A stretch of 64,000 nt of DNA from Pseudomonas helvetica (GTDB lineage: Bacteria > Pseudomonadota > Gammaproteobacteria > Pseudomonadales > Pseudomonadaceae), in assembly GCF_039908645.1 (NCBI RefSeq), contig NZ_CP150917.1:4847501-4911500 (forward strand), read 5' to 3'. Positions 36,489-47,379 of this stretch are shown piece by piece (positions within the stretch are counted from its first letter, which is position 1; each line of letters starts with the position of its first letter). The notes below the pieces were generated by a model. That model was not told the origin of the DNA and made no database searches. It saw only the letters and a program-made list of their open reading frames with translations. Both the position numbers and the translations under genes were made by a program.

Positions 36489-36633
36489 TGTGGCGAGGGA
36501 GCTTGCTCCCGCCGGCCGGTCCGCGCTCGGGCGCAGCAGTCGTAAAGGCTTCAATCGTGTCGCACCAGTTGCGCCGTATTCTGCCTGATTGCGACCGCTG
36601 CGCGCTCGAGCGCGAGCAAGCTCGCTCGCCACA
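36489..36633. repeat. REPIN between arcB and arcC
   Basis: Arms TGTGGCGAGGGAGCTTGCTC and GAGCAAGCTCGCTCGCCACA, with CCGGCCGGTCCGCGCTCGGG in the left half. It is inserted inside the arc operon, in a 223-bp gap where arcB and arcC are often nearly adjacent. Confidence 0.85.
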
Positions 36634-36677
36634 AAAGCAGCTCCTACGGGATCACCGAATTTCAGAAGGAATGCATT

Positions 36678-37607
36678 ATGCGTATCGTCATTGCACTGGG
36701 CGGTAACGCCCTGCTCCGCCGTGGTGAACCCATGACCGCGGACAATCAACGCGGCAATATCCGCGTCGCCACGGAACAGATCGCCAAGATCCATCCCGGC
36801 AATCAACTGGTGATCGCCCACGGCAATGGCCCGCAAATCGGTCTGCTGTCGTTGCAAGCGGCCGCCTACACCTCTGTCAGCCCTTATCCGCTGGACGTGC
36901 TGGGGGCTGAAACCGATGGGATGATCGGCTACATCATCGAACAGGAACTGGGCAATCTGCTGGACTTCGAAGTGCCCTTCGCGACCCTGCTGACCCAAGT
37001 CGAAGTCGACCCCAATGACCCGGCGTTCCAACACCCGAGCAAGCCCATCGGCCCAGTCTATTCCAAGGCCGAAGCAGAAAAACTCGCCGCCGAAAAAGGC
37101 TGGGCCATCGCCCCGGACGGCGACAAATTCCGCCGCGTGGTGGCCAGCCCGAAACCCAAGCGCATCTTCGAAATCCGCCCGGTCAAGTGGCTGCTGGAAA
37201 AAGGCAGCATCGTGATCTGCGCAGGCGGTGGCGGCATTCCGACAATGTACGACGAGCACCGCAAGCTCAAGGGCGTGGAAGCGGTGATCGACAAAGACCT
37301 GTGCTCGGCGCTGCTGGCCGAACAACTGGAAAGTGACTTGCTGGTGATCGCCACCGACGTCAACGCCGCGTTTATCGACTTTGGCAAGCCGACCCAGAAA
37401 GCCATCGCCCGGGCCCACCCGGACGACATCGAAAAACTCGATTTTGCCGCCGGCTCCATGGGGCCGAAGGTCCAGGCTGCCTGCGAGTTCGCCCGCAACA
37501 CTGGCAAAGTCGCGGTGATCGGTTCACTCTCGGACATCGAAGCGATCGTCCAGGGTAGGGCCGGCACCCGAATCAGCACGGCTGAACCTGGTATCACTTA
37601 CCTGTAA
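36678..37607 (+). CDS. arcC: Carbamate kinase
   Basis: A 309-residue amino-acid-kinase-fold enzyme making ATP from carbamoyl phosphate and [16 protein letters not shown] at the N-terminus, [11 protein letters not shown] and [10 protein letters not shown] are family signatures. AGAAGGA lies upstream of the ATG. Last enzyme of the arginine deiminase pathway. Confidence 0.95.
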   Translation: MRIVIALGGNALLRRGEPMTADNQRGNIRVATEQIAKIHPGNQLVIAHGNGPQIGLLSLQAAAYTSVSPYPLDVLGAETDGMIGYIIEQELGNLLDFEVPFATLLTQVEVDPNDPAFQHPSKPIGPVYSKAEAEKLAAEKGWAIAPDGDKFRRVVASPKPKRIFEIRPVKWLLEKGSIVICAGGGGIPTMYDEHRKLKGVEAVIDKDLCSALLAEQLESDLLVIATDVNAAFIDFGKPTQKAIARAHPDDIEKLDFAAGSMGPKVQAACEFARNTGKVAVIGSLSDIEAIVQGRAGTRISTAEPGITYL

Positions 37608-37664
37608 AACCAACCGGGCAGGACTTGAACCTGCCCCGTTTCAACGCCTTTGAAGGAGATGTCC

Positions 37665-38021
37665 ATGGCCATATTTGAGCCCGGTCACTTGCACATCGAG
37701 CGCCATGCACTGAACAAGGACGACTTCAGCTACAACCTGTGCATCGACTATGCGATCGCCACCGACCCCAAGGAAGGTATAGGCATGCTTTTCACGGTGC
37801 ATGGTTCGGTCGAGGGCAAGGACCTGAAGGAAGACTTCTTCCTGGCCAAAGACCAGGCCTTCGACTTTGCTCGACACGCCACGCGCATCGCACAGAAATA
37901 CGGCATGCCCAAGACTGCCAACATCAGCTCGTTGCACAAGTACTACGACGAAATGTTCGAAGACGTACGCAAGCAGCTCGATGTGAAATCCGGAGATCCG
38001 GTGAAGCCCGAACACCTGTAA
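37665..38021 (+). CDS. DUF5064 family protein
   Basis: A 118-residue protein with PGHLHIERHALNKDDFSYNL and HGSVEGKDLKEDFFLAKDQAF, typical of the Pseudomonas-restricted DUF5064 family. No signal peptide or membrane segment. ATG at 37665 with AAGGAG 10 bases before. It is 57 bp after arcC on the same strand, so perhaps the last gene of the arc transcript. Function unknown. Confidence 0.78.
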   Translation: MAIFEPGHLHIERHALNKDDFSYNLCIDYAIATDPKEGIGMLFTVHGSVEGKDLKEDFFLAKDQAFDFARHATRIAQKYGMPKTANISSLHKYYDEMFEDVRKQLDVKSGDPVKPEHL

Positions 38022-38032
38022 TAACCCATAAC

Positions 38033-38123
38033 CTGTGGGAGCAAAGCTTGCTCGCGATGCAGGCACCGTGGTGTAACTGATACACCGCGTTATCGTTCAT
38101 CGCGAGCAAGCTTTGCTCCTACA
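38033..38123. repeat. REPIN of the CTGTGGGAGCAAAGCTTGC class
   Basis: CTGTGGGAGCAAAGCTTGCT at the left pairs with AGCAAGCTTTGCTCCTACA at the right; CGCGATG and CATCGCG extend the arms. A second REPIN family, shared with 43507-43598 and more weakly 60228-60332. Confidence 0.85.
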
Positions 38124-38203
38124 ATTTGATTACGAATTTCACCTGACACCCCGCTCCAAGGCATACTTGCCACCCTCCGCACTCCAGAACACTGAACCGT
38201 CCC

Positions 38204-39712
38204 ATGCGTATCCACGTCAGCTTCATCGACCGCGTCGGCATCACCCAGGAAGTCCTGGCCTTGCTCGGTGGGCGCAATCTCAATCTGGATGCGGTGGAAA
38301 TGGTGCCGCCGAACGTTTACATCGATGCGCCGACCCTTAGCCCGCAAGTGCTCGAAGAACTGAGCGATGCGCTGTTCAATGTGCGCGGCGTGCAAGCGGT
38401 GACGGTGGTCGACATTCTTCCCGGCCAACGTCGGCACCTGCAACTCGACGCGTTGCTGGCGGCGATGACCGACCCGGTGCTGGCCCTCGATAGCGCCGGC
38501 AACGTGTTGCTGGCCAACCCGGCACTGATCGCCTTGTACGGCCGTGAACCGGCCGGGGAAAGCGTCGCCGAGTTGTTCAGCGATCCGGCGCTGCTGGACA
38601 CGTTGCTGGAAAACGGCTTCCGCCTGCCGTTGCGCGAGATCACCGTCAACGGCCAGACCTTGCTGCTGGACGCCACGCCCATCACCGATGCCGGCGCCCT
38701 GCTGACCTTGTATCAACCCAATCGCATCGGTGAACAACTCTCGGCGTTACACCACGATCACGCCGAAGGTTTCGATGCGTTGCTCGGCGAATCCCCGGCG
38801 ATCCGCACCCTCAAGGCCCGTGCGCAACGGGTGGCGGCGCTCGATGCTCCGCTGCTGATCCAGGGCGAAACCGGCACCGGCAAAGAACTGGTGGCCCGTG
38901 CCTGCCATGCCATCAGCGCCCGACACAGCGCGCCGTTTCTGGCGTTGAACTGCGCAGCACTCCCGGAGAACCTCGCCGAAAGCGAGCTGTTCGGCTACGC
39001 CCCCGGCGCCTTCACCGGCGCTCAGCGTGGCGGCAAGCCAGGCCTGATGGAACTGGCCAACCAAGGCACGGTGTTCCTCGACGAGATCGGCGAAATGTCG
39101 CCGTACTTGCAGGCCAAACTGCTGCGTTTCCTCAACGATGGCAGCTTCCGTCGGGTCGGTGGCGATCGCGAGGTCAAGGTCAATGTGCGAATCCTCAGCG
39201 CCACCCACCGCAACCTGGAAAAAATGGTCAGCGAAGGCGCGTTCCGTGAAGACCTGTTCTACCGCCTCAATGTACTCAACGTCGAAGTCCCGCCGCTGCG
39301 TGAACGCGGTCAGGACATCCTGTTGCTGGCGCGCTATTTCATGCAGCAGGCCTGCGCACAGATCCAGCGCCCGGTCTGTCGTCTGGCGCCCGGCACGTAC
39401 CCGGCCCTGCTCGGCAACCGCTGGCCCGGCAATGTGCGGCAATTGCAGAACGTGATCTTCCGCGCCGCAGCCATTTGCGAAAGCAGCCTGGTGGACATCG
39501 GCGACCTGGACATCGCCGGCACCTCGGTGGCCCGCGAAAGTGACGTGGATGTCGACAGCCTTGAACAGGCCGTGGAAGCGTTCGAGAAAACCCTGCTGGA
39601 AAAGCTCTACGTCAACTACCCCTCGACCCGCCAACTGGCCAGCCGCCTGCAAACCTCCCACACCGCCATCGCCCATCGATTGCGCAAGTACGGGATTCCC
39701 GGCAAGCCCTGA
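38204..39712 (+). CDS. gcsR: GcsR, TyrR-like sigma-54 activator of glycine cleavage
   Basis: A 502-residue enhancer-binding protein: N-terminal ACT domain (MRIHVSFIDRVGITQEVLALL, residues 1-70), PAS domain (about 78-180), AAA+ sigma-54 domain (about 200-430: Walker A GETGTGKE, the GAFTGA loop and FLDEIGEM), and a C-terminal TyrR-type helix-turn-helix (STRQLASRLQTSHTAIAHRLRKYG). It resembles P. aeruginosa PA2449 (GcsR), which activates the glycine cleavage operon in response to glycine. Here the gcv operon directly follows on the same strand with matching sites, supporting that role over PhhR/TyrR. Confidence 0.9.
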   Translation: MRIHVSFIDRVGITQEVLALLGGRNLNLDAVEMVPPNVYIDAPTLSPQVLEELSDALFNVRGVQAVTVVDILPGQRRHLQLDALLAAMTDPVLALDSAGNVLLANPALIALYGREPAGESVAELFSDPALLDTLLENGFRLPLREITVNGQTLLLDATPITDAGALLTLYQPNRIGEQLSALHHDHAEGFDALLGESPAIRTLKARAQRVAALDAPLLIQGETGTGKELVARACHAISARHSAPFLALNCAALPENLAESELFGYAPGAFTGAQRGGKPGLMELANQGTVFLDEIGEMSPYLQAKLLRFLNDGSFRRVGGDREVKVNVRILSATHRNLEKMVSEGAFREDLFYRLNVLNVEVPPLRERGQDILLLARYFMQQACAQIQRPVCRLAPGTYPALLGNRWPGNVRQLQNVIFRAAAICESSLVDIGDLDIAGTSVARESDVDVDSLEQAVEAFEKTLLEKLYVNYPSTRQLASRLQTSHTAIAHRLRKYGIPGKP

Positions 39713-39729
39713 CCCCCGATAACCGCCCC

Positions 39730-39872
39730 GTGGCGAGGGAGCTTGCTCCCGCCGGCCGGTCCGCGCTCGGGCGAAGCAGTCGTAAACCAGCAAACGCGAA
39801 GTATCTGCAGCAACTCAATTGCAAGTTTTAGGGCCGCTTCGCGCCCCGGCGGGAGCAAGCTCCCTCGCCACA
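39730..39872. repeat. REPIN between gcsR and the gcv promoter
   Basis: GTGGCGAGGGAGCTTGCTCC at the left and GGAGCAAGCTCCCTCGCCAC at the right; the left half has the same CCGGCCGGTCCGCGCTCGGG as the copy at 36489. Ends 47 bp before the first GcsR-type site. Confidence 0.88.
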
Positions 39873-39918
39873 ATCGACCGCAAGGCACCCATTCTTCACG
39901 CCAAAAGCGACCTCCACC

Positions 39919-40036
39919 TGTACTGAATGCGCTACAGCGGAACGATTTCGCTACACACTCGATTAAACTGCGCTACGCAAGGCTTTGATCCCCATAGGCT
40001 TTTTTACACGCCTCAATCTGTAGCGATTTCGCTACA
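39919..40036 (+). promoter_or_regulatory. Putative GcsR enhancer sites upstream of gcvH
   Basis: Four related 18-mers. TGTACTGAATGCGCTACA at 39919, CGGAACGATTTCGCTACA at 39938, a weaker CGATTAAACTGCGCTACG at 39960, and the perfect palindrome TGTAGCGATTTCGCTACA at 40019. They lie about 90-210 bp before the expected transcription start, the usual range for sigma-54 enhancers. P. aeruginosa GcsR binds tandem 18-bp sites before gcvH2; assigning these sites to GcsR is by analogy. Confidence 0.7.
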
Positions 40037-40100
40037 GTCGTGTTTTTCACCTCGCCCGCAATAATCATCAACCTATTGATTTATAACGAATAAAAAACGT

Positions 40101-40116
40101 TGGCCGCGTTCTTGCT
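40101..40116 (+). promoter_or_regulatory. Sigma-54 promoter of the gcvH operon
   Basis: TGGCCGCGTTCTTGCT has GG and GC separated by 10 bases, as in the -24/-12 consensus TGGCAC-N5-TTGCT. About 92 bp before the gcvH ATG and downstream of the 18-bp enhancer sites. Confidence 0.82.
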
Positions 40117-40207
40117 ACGTTCTTGTCAAGTCACTGAACATTCAGCTCTGCCCTGCACGAGCATTCAATCGCGTCCACCAGACGAATCTGGCCCCCTAGG
40201 AGTTTCC

Positions 40208-40591
40208 ATGAGCGAGTTGCGTTTTACTGAAGATCACGAATGGCTGCGCACCGAAGCTGACGGCAGCGTTACGGTCGGCATCACCGCCTTCGCACAGAAC
40301 GCCTTGGGCGACGTGGTTTTCGTACAACTGCCTGAGCTGCAGTCCTACGAACAAGGCGCTGAAGCGGCTACCGTGGAATCGGTAAAAGCCGCCAGCGGCG
40401 TGTACATGCCACTGGACGGTGACGTGCTGGAAGTGAACCCGGCGCTGGACAGCAGCCCTGAACTGGTCAACGAAGATCCGCTGGGCGAAGGCTGGTTCTT
40501 CCGCTTCAAGCCTACCGACGCCTCGGCTGTCGCCAAACTGCTGGATCAAGACGCTTACGACCGTCTGATCAAAGCCAACGCCGAAGCCTGA
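40208..40591 (+). CDS. gcvH: Glycine cleavage system H protein
   Basis: A 127-residue lipoyl carrier. The lipoylated lysine is Lys60 in VESVKAASGVYMP. It shuttles the aminomethyl group between GcvP and GcvT. AGGAG lies upstream of the ATG at 40208; a longer frame from 40100 would overlap the sigma-54 promoter and is rejected. First gene of gcvH-gcvP-sdaA-gcvT; corresponds by context to gcvH2. Confidence 0.95.
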   Translation: MSELRFTEDHEWLRTEADGSVTVGITAFAQNALGDVVFVQLPELQSYEQGAEAATVESVKAASGVYMPLDGDVLEVNPALDSSPELVNEDPLGEGWFFRFKPTDASAVAKLLDQDAYDRLIKANAEA

Positions 40592-40600
40592 GGAGCCGCC

Positions 40601-43453
40601 ATGACTCAAGTAAATCTAAGCACCGCCAACGAATTCATCGCGCGCCACATCGGCCCGCGCGCAGGCGATGAGCAAGCCATGCTCAACAGCCTCGGCTTTG
40701 ACTCGCTGGAAGCCCTGAGCGCCAGCGTCATCCCCGACAGCATCAAAGGCACCAGCGTTCTCGGACTGGAAGACGGCTTGAGCGAAGCCGAGGCCCTGGC
40801 CTCGATCAAAGCCATCGCCGCCAAGAACCAACTGTTCAAGACCTACATCGGCCAGGGCTACTACAACTGCCATACGCCGTCGCCGATCCTGCGCAACCTG
40901 CTGGAAAACCCGGCCTGGTACACCGCCTACACCCCGTACCAGCCAGAGATTTCCCAGGGCCGCCTGGAAGCGCTGCTGAACTTCCAGACCCTGATCAGCG
41001 ACCTGACCGGCCTGCCGATCGCCAACGCCTCCCTGCTCGACGAAGCCACTGCCGCTGCCGAAGCCATGACCTTCTGCAAACGCCTGAGCAAGAACAAGGG
41101 CAGCCACGCCTTCTTCGCCTCGATCCACAGCCACCCGCAAACCCTCGACGTGCTGCGCACCCGTGCCGAGCCGTTGGGCATTGACGTGGTGGTCGGCGAC
41201 GAACGTGAACTGACGGATGTCAGCGCGTTCTTCGGCGCGCTGCTGCAATACCCGGCGAGCAACGGCGACCTGTTCGACTACCGCGAACTGACGGAACGCT
41301 TCCACGCGGTTAATGCGCTGGTCGCAGTCGCTGCTGACCTGCTGGCCCTGACCGTGCTGACCCCGCCGGGCGAGTTCGGCGCCGACGTGGCCATCGGCAG
41401 TGCGCAACGCTTCGGCGTGCCGCTGGGCTTCGGTGGCCCGCATGCGGCTTACTTCTCCACCAAGGATGCGTTCAAGCGCGACATGCCGGGCCGTCTGGTC
41501 GGTGTCTCGGTGGACCGTTTCGGCAAGCCGGCCCTGCGCCTGGCCATGCAGACCCGCGAGCAACATATCCGCCGCGAGAAAGCCACCAGCAACATCTGCA
41601 CCGCCCAAGTGCTACTGGCCAACATCGCCAGCATGTACGCCGTGTATCACGGCCCCAAAGGCTTGAAGCAGATCGCCAACCGCATTCATCACCTGACCGC
41701 GATCCTCGCCAAAGGCTTGAGCGCACTGGGTCTGAACGTTGAGCAAGCAAACTTCTTCGACACCCTGACCCTGGCCACTGGCGCCAACACCGCTGCCCTG
41801 CACGACAAGGCCCGCGCCCAGCGCATCAACCTGCGTGTCGTCGATGGTGAGCGTCTGGGTCTGTCCCTCGACGAAACCACCACCCAGGCCGACATCGAAA
41901 CCCTGTGGAGCGTGCTGGCTGAAGGCAAAGCCCTGCCGGACTTCGCCGCGCTGGCCGCCTCGGTGCAAAGCCGCATCCCGGCTGAACTGGTGCGTCAATC
42001 GCCGATCCTCAGCCACCCGGTGTTCAACCGTTATCACTCGGAAACCGAGCTGATGCGCTACCTGCGCAAGCTCGCCGACAAGGACCTGGCGCTGGATCGC
42101 ACCATGATCCCGCTGGGTTCGTGCACCATGAAACTCAACGCCGCCAGCGAAATGATCCCGGTGACCTGGGCCGAATTCGGCGCCCTGCACCCGTTCGCTC
42201 CGCCTGCGCAAAGCGCCGGTTACCAGCAACTGACCGATGAACTGGAAGCGATGCTCTGCGCCGCCACCGGTTACGACGCGATCTCGCTGCAACCGAACGC
42301 CGGTTCCCAAGGTGAATACGCCGGCTTGCTGGCAATCCGTGCCTACCACCAGAGCCGTGGCGAAGAACGCCGCGACATCTGCCTGATCCCGTCGTCGGCC
42401 CACGGCACCAACCCGGCCACCGCCAATATGGCCGGCATGCGTGTGGTCGTCACCGCGTGCGATGCGCGCGGCAACGTCGACATTGAAGACCTGCGCGCCA
42501 AAGCGATCGAGCACCGCGAACACCTCGCCGCGCTGATGATCACTTACCCGTCGACCCACGGCGTGTTCGAAGAAGGCATCCGCGAAATCTGCGGGATCAT
42601 TCATGACAACGGCGGCCAGGTGTACATCGACGGCGCCAACATGAACGCCATGGTCGGCCTCTGCGCACCGGGCAAGTTCGGCGGCGACGTGTCGCACCTG
42701 AACCTGCACAAAACCTTCTGCATCCCGCACGGCGGTGGCGGCCCGGGTGTTGGCCCGATTGGCGTGAAATCGCACCTGACGCCGTTCCTGCCGGGTCACG
42801 CGGCCATGGAGCGCAAGGAAGGCGCGGTCTGCGCGGCACCGTTCGGCAGTGCGAGCATTCTGCCGATCACCTGGATGTACATCCGCATGATGGGCGGCGC
42901 TGGCCTCAAGCGGGCTTCGCAATTGGCGATCCTCAACGCCAACTACATTTCCCGTCGCCTCGAAGAACACTACCCAGTGCTCTACACCGGCAGCAACGGT
43001 CTGGTCGCCCACGAATGCATCCTCGACCTGCGCCCGTTGAAAGACAGCAGCGGCATCAGCGTCGATGACGTCGCCAAGCGCCTGATCGACTTCGGCTTCC
43101 ACGCCCCGACCATGTCGTTCCCGGTGGCCGGCACGCTGATGATCGAGCCGACCGAAAGCGAATCCAAAGAAGAACTGGACCGCTTCTGCGACGCGATGAT
43201 CCGCATCCGCGAAGAAATCCGCGCAGTAGAAAACGGCACCCTGGACAAGGACGACAACCCGCTGAAAAACGCCCCGCACACGGCTGCGGAAATCGTTGGC
43301 GAGTGGACGCACCCGTACAGCCGTGAGCAAGCGGTGTATCCAGTGGCTTCATTGATCGAAGGCAAATACTGGCCACCGGTCGGTCGGGTCGACAACGTGT
43401 TCGGCGACCGCAACCTGATTTGCGCTTGCCCGTCGATCGAAAGCTACGCTTGA
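40601..43453 (+). CDS. gcvP: Glycine dehydrogenase (decarboxylating), P protein
   Basis: A 950-residue homodimer-type P protein (fused alpha and beta halves). The PLP lysine is Lys704 in [19 protein letters not shown]. It decarboxylates glycine and loads the aminomethyl group on GcvH. Starts 9 bp after gcvH with GAGGAG upstream. Confidence 0.96.
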   Translation: MTQVNLSTANEFIARHIGPRAGDEQAMLNSLGFDSLEALSASVIPDSIKGTSVLGLEDGLSEAEALASIKAIAAKNQLFKTYIGQGYYNCHTPSPILRNLLENPAWYTAYTPYQPEISQGRLEALLNFQTLISDLTGLPIANASLLDEATAAAEAMTFCKRLSKNKGSHAFFASIHSHPQTLDVLRTRAEPLGIDVVVGDERELTDVSAFFGALLQYPASNGDLFDYRELTERFHAVNALVAVAADLLALTVLTPPGEFGADVAIGSAQRFGVPLGFGGPHAAYFSTKDAFKRDMPGRLVGVSVDRFGKPALRLAMQTREQHIRREKATSNICTAQVLLANIASMYAVYHGPKGLKQIANRIHHLTAILAKGLSALGLNVEQANFFDTLTLATGANTAALHDKARAQRINLRVVDGERLGLSLDETTTQADIETLWSVLAEGKALPDFAALAASVQSRIPAELVRQSPILSHPVFNRYHSETELMRYLRKLADKDLALDRTMIPLGSCTMKLNAASEMIPVTWAEFGALHPFAPPAQSAGYQQLTDELEAMLCAATGYDAISLQPNAGSQGEYAGLLAIRAYHQSRGEERRDICLIPSSAHGTNPATANMAGMRVVVTACDARGNVDIEDLRAKAIEHREHLAALMITYPSTHGVFEEGIREICGIIHDNGGQVYIDGANMNAMVGLCAPGKFGGDVSHLNLHKTFCIPHGGGGPGVGPIGVKSHLTPFLPGHAAMERKEGAVCAAPFGSASILPITWMYIRMMGGAGLKRASQLAILNANYISRRLEEHYPVLYTGSNGLVAHECILDLRPLKDSSGISVDDVAKRLIDFGFHAPTMSFPVAGTLMIEPTESESKEELDRFCDAMIRIREEIRAVENGTLDKDDNPLKNAPHTAAEIVGEWTHPYSREQAVYPVASLIEGKYWPPVGRVDNVFGDRNLICACPSIESYA

Positions 43454-43506
43454 TCTATGCAGGGGGGCGGATTCACCCGCCCCCCTCCGTAGGGACACGC
43501 CTCCCC

Positions 43507-43598
43507 CTGTAGGAGCAAGGCTTGCCCGCGATAGCCGTTACAGGGTCCACCTGATTGACCTCATCATCGTTCATCGCGGGCAAGCCTTGCTCCTACAG
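43507..43598. repeat. REPIN between gcvP and sdaA
   Basis: CTGTAGGAGCAAGGCTTGCC at the left and GGCAAGCCTTGCTCCTACAG at the right, with CGCGAT/ATCGCG extending the arms. It lies where P. aeruginosa carries glyA2 in the same operon. Confidence 0.88.
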
Positions 43599-43637
43599 GT
43601 TAGCCCTGCGCCTATAACAAGAAACCGGAGAACAACC

Positions 43638-45014
<1,377 letters not shown>

Positions 45015-45055
45015 TGCGAACGCATCTGCATCAGTGCAATTTTCAGGAGCTGCAT

Positions 45056-46180
45056 ATGTCCACCGAACAACTGTTGAAAACCCCTCTGCACGCGCTGCAC
45101 ATCGAACTCGGTGCGCGCATGGTGCCTTTCGCCGGCTACGACATGCCGGTGCAATACCCGCTGGGCGTGATGAAAGAACACCAGCACACCCGTGATCAGG
45201 CCGGGCTGTTCGATGTCTCGCACATGGGCCAGATCCGTCTGACCGGTGCCAACGCCGCCAAGGCCCTGGAAACCCTGGTGCCAGTGGACATCATCGACCT
45301 GCCGGTGGGCATGCAGCGCTATGCGATGTTCACCAACCAGAACGGTGGCATCCTCGACGACCTGATGGTCGCCAACCTCGGGAACGACGAGTTGTTCCTG
45401 GTGGTCAACGCCGCCTGCAAGGACCAGGACCTGGCGCACCTGCGCCAACACATCGGCGATCAATGCAGCATCGAGCCGTTGTTCGAAGAACGCGCCCTGC
45501 TCGCCCTGCAAGGCCCGGCCGCGGTGACCGTGCTCGCGCGCCTGGCCCCTGAAGTGGCGAAGATGACGTTCATGCAGTTCACCCGCGTGACCTTGCTCGG
45601 CGTCGACTGCTTTGTCAGCCGTTCGGGCTACACCGGTGAAGACGGTTTCGAAATCTCCGTGCCTGCCGCCGATGCCGAAGCCCTCGCTCGGGCCTTGCTG
45701 GCCGAACCGGAAGTCGCGGCCATCGGCCTCGGCGCCCGTGACTCGCTGCGCCTGGAAGCCGGCCTGTGCCTCTACGGCCACGACATGAACACCGACACCA
45801 CACCGATCGAAGCCAGCCTGCTGTGGGCCATCTCCAAGCCACGGCGTGCCGACGGGGCGCGTGCCGGTGGTTTCCCGGGCGCCGAGACCGTATTCGCCCA
45901 GCAACAAAACGGTGTCAGCCGTAAACGCGTCGGCCTGCTGCCTCAGGAACGCACCCCGGTGCGCGAAGGTGCGGAAATCGTCAACGAAGCGGGCGAAATC
46001 ATCGGCAGCGTCTGCAGCGGCGGCTTTGGGCCGACCTTGGGTGGTCCTTTGGCCATGGGTTACCTCGACAGTGCTTACATCGCACTCGATACCCAGGTTT
46101 GGGCGATTGTACGTGGGAAAAAGGTGCCTTTGCTTGTAAGCAAAATGCCATTTGTTCCACAACGCTACTATCGTGGTTGA
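45056..46180 (+). CDS. gcvT: Aminomethyltransferase (glycine cleavage T protein)
   Basis: A 374-residue GcvT that transfers the methylene group from GcvH to tetrahydrofolate. [30 protein letters not shown] and [13 protein letters not shown] are family segments; [19 protein letters not shown] follows in the second half. ATG at 45056 with AGGAG upstream. The frame stays open far upstream into sdaA, but that part is not coding. Last gene of the gcv operon. Confidence 0.95.
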   Translation: MSTEQLLKTPLHALHIELGARMVPFAGYDMPVQYPLGVMKEHQHTRDQAGLFDVSHMGQIRLTGANAAKALETLVPVDIIDLPVGMQRYAMFTNQNGGILDDLMVANLGNDELFLVVNAACKDQDLAHLRQHIGDQCSIEPLFEERALLALQGPAAVTVLARLAPEVAKMTFMQFTRVTLLGVDCFVSRSGYTGEDGFEISVPAADAEALARALLAEPEVAAIGLGARDSLRLEAGLCLYGHDMNTDTTPIEASLLWAISKPRRADGARAGGFPGAETVFAQQQNGVSRKRVGLLPQERTPVREGAEIVNEAGEIIGSVCSGGFGPTLGGPLAMGYLDSAYIALDTQVWAIVRGKKVPLLVSKMPFVPQRYYRG

Positions 46181-46201
46181 TTGACTGTTCCTATAAGTAA
46201 C

Positions 46202-46240
46202 GCGGTTGCGTAACAGTGCACTAATCTGTAACGCAACCGC
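46202..46240. other. Strong hairpin after gcvT
   Basis: GCGGTTGCGTAACAG and CTGTAACGCAACCGC, 15-bp arms with one mismatch around a 9-base loop. No T-run. It may be a transcript-end hairpin or a protein-binding palindrome. Confidence 0.6.
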
Positions 46241-46283
46241 CATAAAACAGTGCATACCTGGATCAGGCACTTCGATTGTGAAC

Positions 46284-46297
46284 TTGACTTATATCAA
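46284..46297 (+). promoter_or_regulatory. Putative ANR/FNR box upstream of the cold-shock gene
   Basis: TTGAC-TTAT-ATCAA, one mismatch from TTGAT-N4-ATCAA, 285 bp before the csp ATG. A TATCGAAT element about 21 bp downstream could be the -10 region. Confidence 0.5.
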
Positions 46298-46358
46298 TCG
46301 AAAACAATTGAACAACACTATCGAATAAGCCGCACTATCCATCCTGTGAAACAGTCAT

Positions 46359-46398
46359 CAAGCCAAGCAATACGCGGCTTCCACGGGGCTTGTTTTTT
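46359..46398 (+). terminator. Terminator-like hairpin in the csp upstream region
   Basis: CAAGCC pairs with GGCTTG, inner AAGC/GCTT segments can pair too, and TTTTTT follows. It could end gcvT transcription or act as an attenuator in a long csp leader. The stem is weak. Confidence 0.4.
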
Positions 46399-46581
46399 CT
46401 CCCGTAGTTGGCGTAGAGTTTGTTCACTGTGTTTGCATGGGTCGCTTGGAATCGTGACCTGGGCAGTAGCCTACAAGTTAGCTACATCCCGTTCGACGCC
46501 TCTTACTCTCCTGCAACCAGCTCCAGTACTCTTTCATGAGAAAGAGGCTGTCATCAATTTTTGCGTCAAAGGAAATAAGAA

Positions 46582-46794
46582 ATGTCCCAACGTCAGAGCG
46601 GCACCGTCAAGTGGTTTAACGACGAGAAAGGTTTTGGTTTTATCACTCCAGAAAGCGGTCCGGATCTGTTCGTGCATTTCCGCGCCATTCAAGGTAGCGG
46701 CTTCAAGAGCCTGAAAGAAGGCCAGAAAGTCACTTTCATCGCTGTGCAGGGCCAGAAAGGCATGCAAGCTGACGAAGTACAAGCAGAAGGCTGA
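46582..46794 (+). CDS. Cold-shock protein (CspA family)
   Basis: A 70-residue single OB-fold RNA/DNA-binding protein. RNP1 KGFGFITPE and RNP2 LFVHFRAIQ are intact. It melts or coats RNA and single-stranded DNA. AAAGGAAATAAG precedes the ATG. The 400 bp upstream has no gene, so a long 5' leader is possible, as for regulated csp genes. A strong terminator follows 12 bp after the stop. Confidence 0.93.
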   Translation: MSQRQSGTVKWFNDEKGFGFITPESGPDLFVHFRAIQGSGFKSLKEGQKVTFIAVQGQKGMQADEVQAEG

Positions 46795-46806
46795 TCTTCT
46801 GTAACG

Positions 46807-46841
46807 AAAAAGCCCCTGATGCTGACATCAGGGGCTTTTTT
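46807..46841 (+). terminator. Rho-independent terminator after the csp gene
   Basis: AGCCCCTGATG - CTGA - CATCAGGGGCT followed by a T-run and preceded by an A-run. Confidence 0.93.
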
Positions 46842-46890
46842 GTGCGCGCAATTCCGTAAAATGGCTTCTTTTTCAGCCGAGAGCCACCCC

Positions 46891-47379
46891 ATGTCGAAAC
46901 ACCTGCTAAGCCCTCAGGGTGAATTCCCCATCGCCGGCCTGGGCCGTCGCCTGGCAGCGATGTTCTACGACTTCTTGCTGTGCACTGCCCTGCTGATCGT
47001 TACGGGCGGTATCTACAAGATGGTGCAGATGGCAATCATCGGCGAAGAGCAGATGCGCGCCCTGACCGAGGCCGGCGCGCTGGATGGCGATCCGCTGTTC
47101 TCGACCATCCTGCTGTTCGTGCTGTTTGGCTTCTTTGCCAAATTCTGGACCTGGTCCGGTCAAACCCTCGGCATGCAGGTCTGGTGCATCCGTGTGCAGA
47201 ACGCCGATGGCTCGGCGATCAGCCTGTGGCAGGCGCTGTTGCGTTTTGTGGTGTCGATCGCATCCTTGCTGTGCGCAGGCCTGGGGTTCTTCTGGGTACT
47301 CTTCGACAAACAGCAGCGCAGCTGGCACGACATGTACTCCAACAGCCAGTTGGTGCGGATTCCAAAGAAGAAAAAATAA
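46891..47379 (+). CDS. RDD family membrane protein
   Basis: A 162-residue inner-membrane protein with an RDD domain: GLGRRLAAMFYDFLLCTALLI (with the Arg and Asp residues), a second span ILLFVLFGFFAKFWTW, then GQTLGMQVWCIRVQ and LLCAGLGFFWVLF. RDD proteins are poorly defined; some act in Na+/H+ or solute transport. The ATG at 46891 is chosen over an upstream frame that overlaps the csp terminator. The last 11 codons lie in the first unit of the tandem array; the C-terminus ends [12 protein letters not shown]. Confidence 0.85.
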   Translation: MSKHLLSPQGEFPIAGLGRRLAAMFYDFLLCTALLIVTGGIYKMVQMAIIGEEQMRALTEAGALDGDPLFSTILLFVLFGFFAKFWTWSGQTLGMQVWCIRVQNADGSAISLWQALLRFVVSIASLLCAGLGFFWVLFDKQQRSWHDMYSNSQLVRIPKKKK

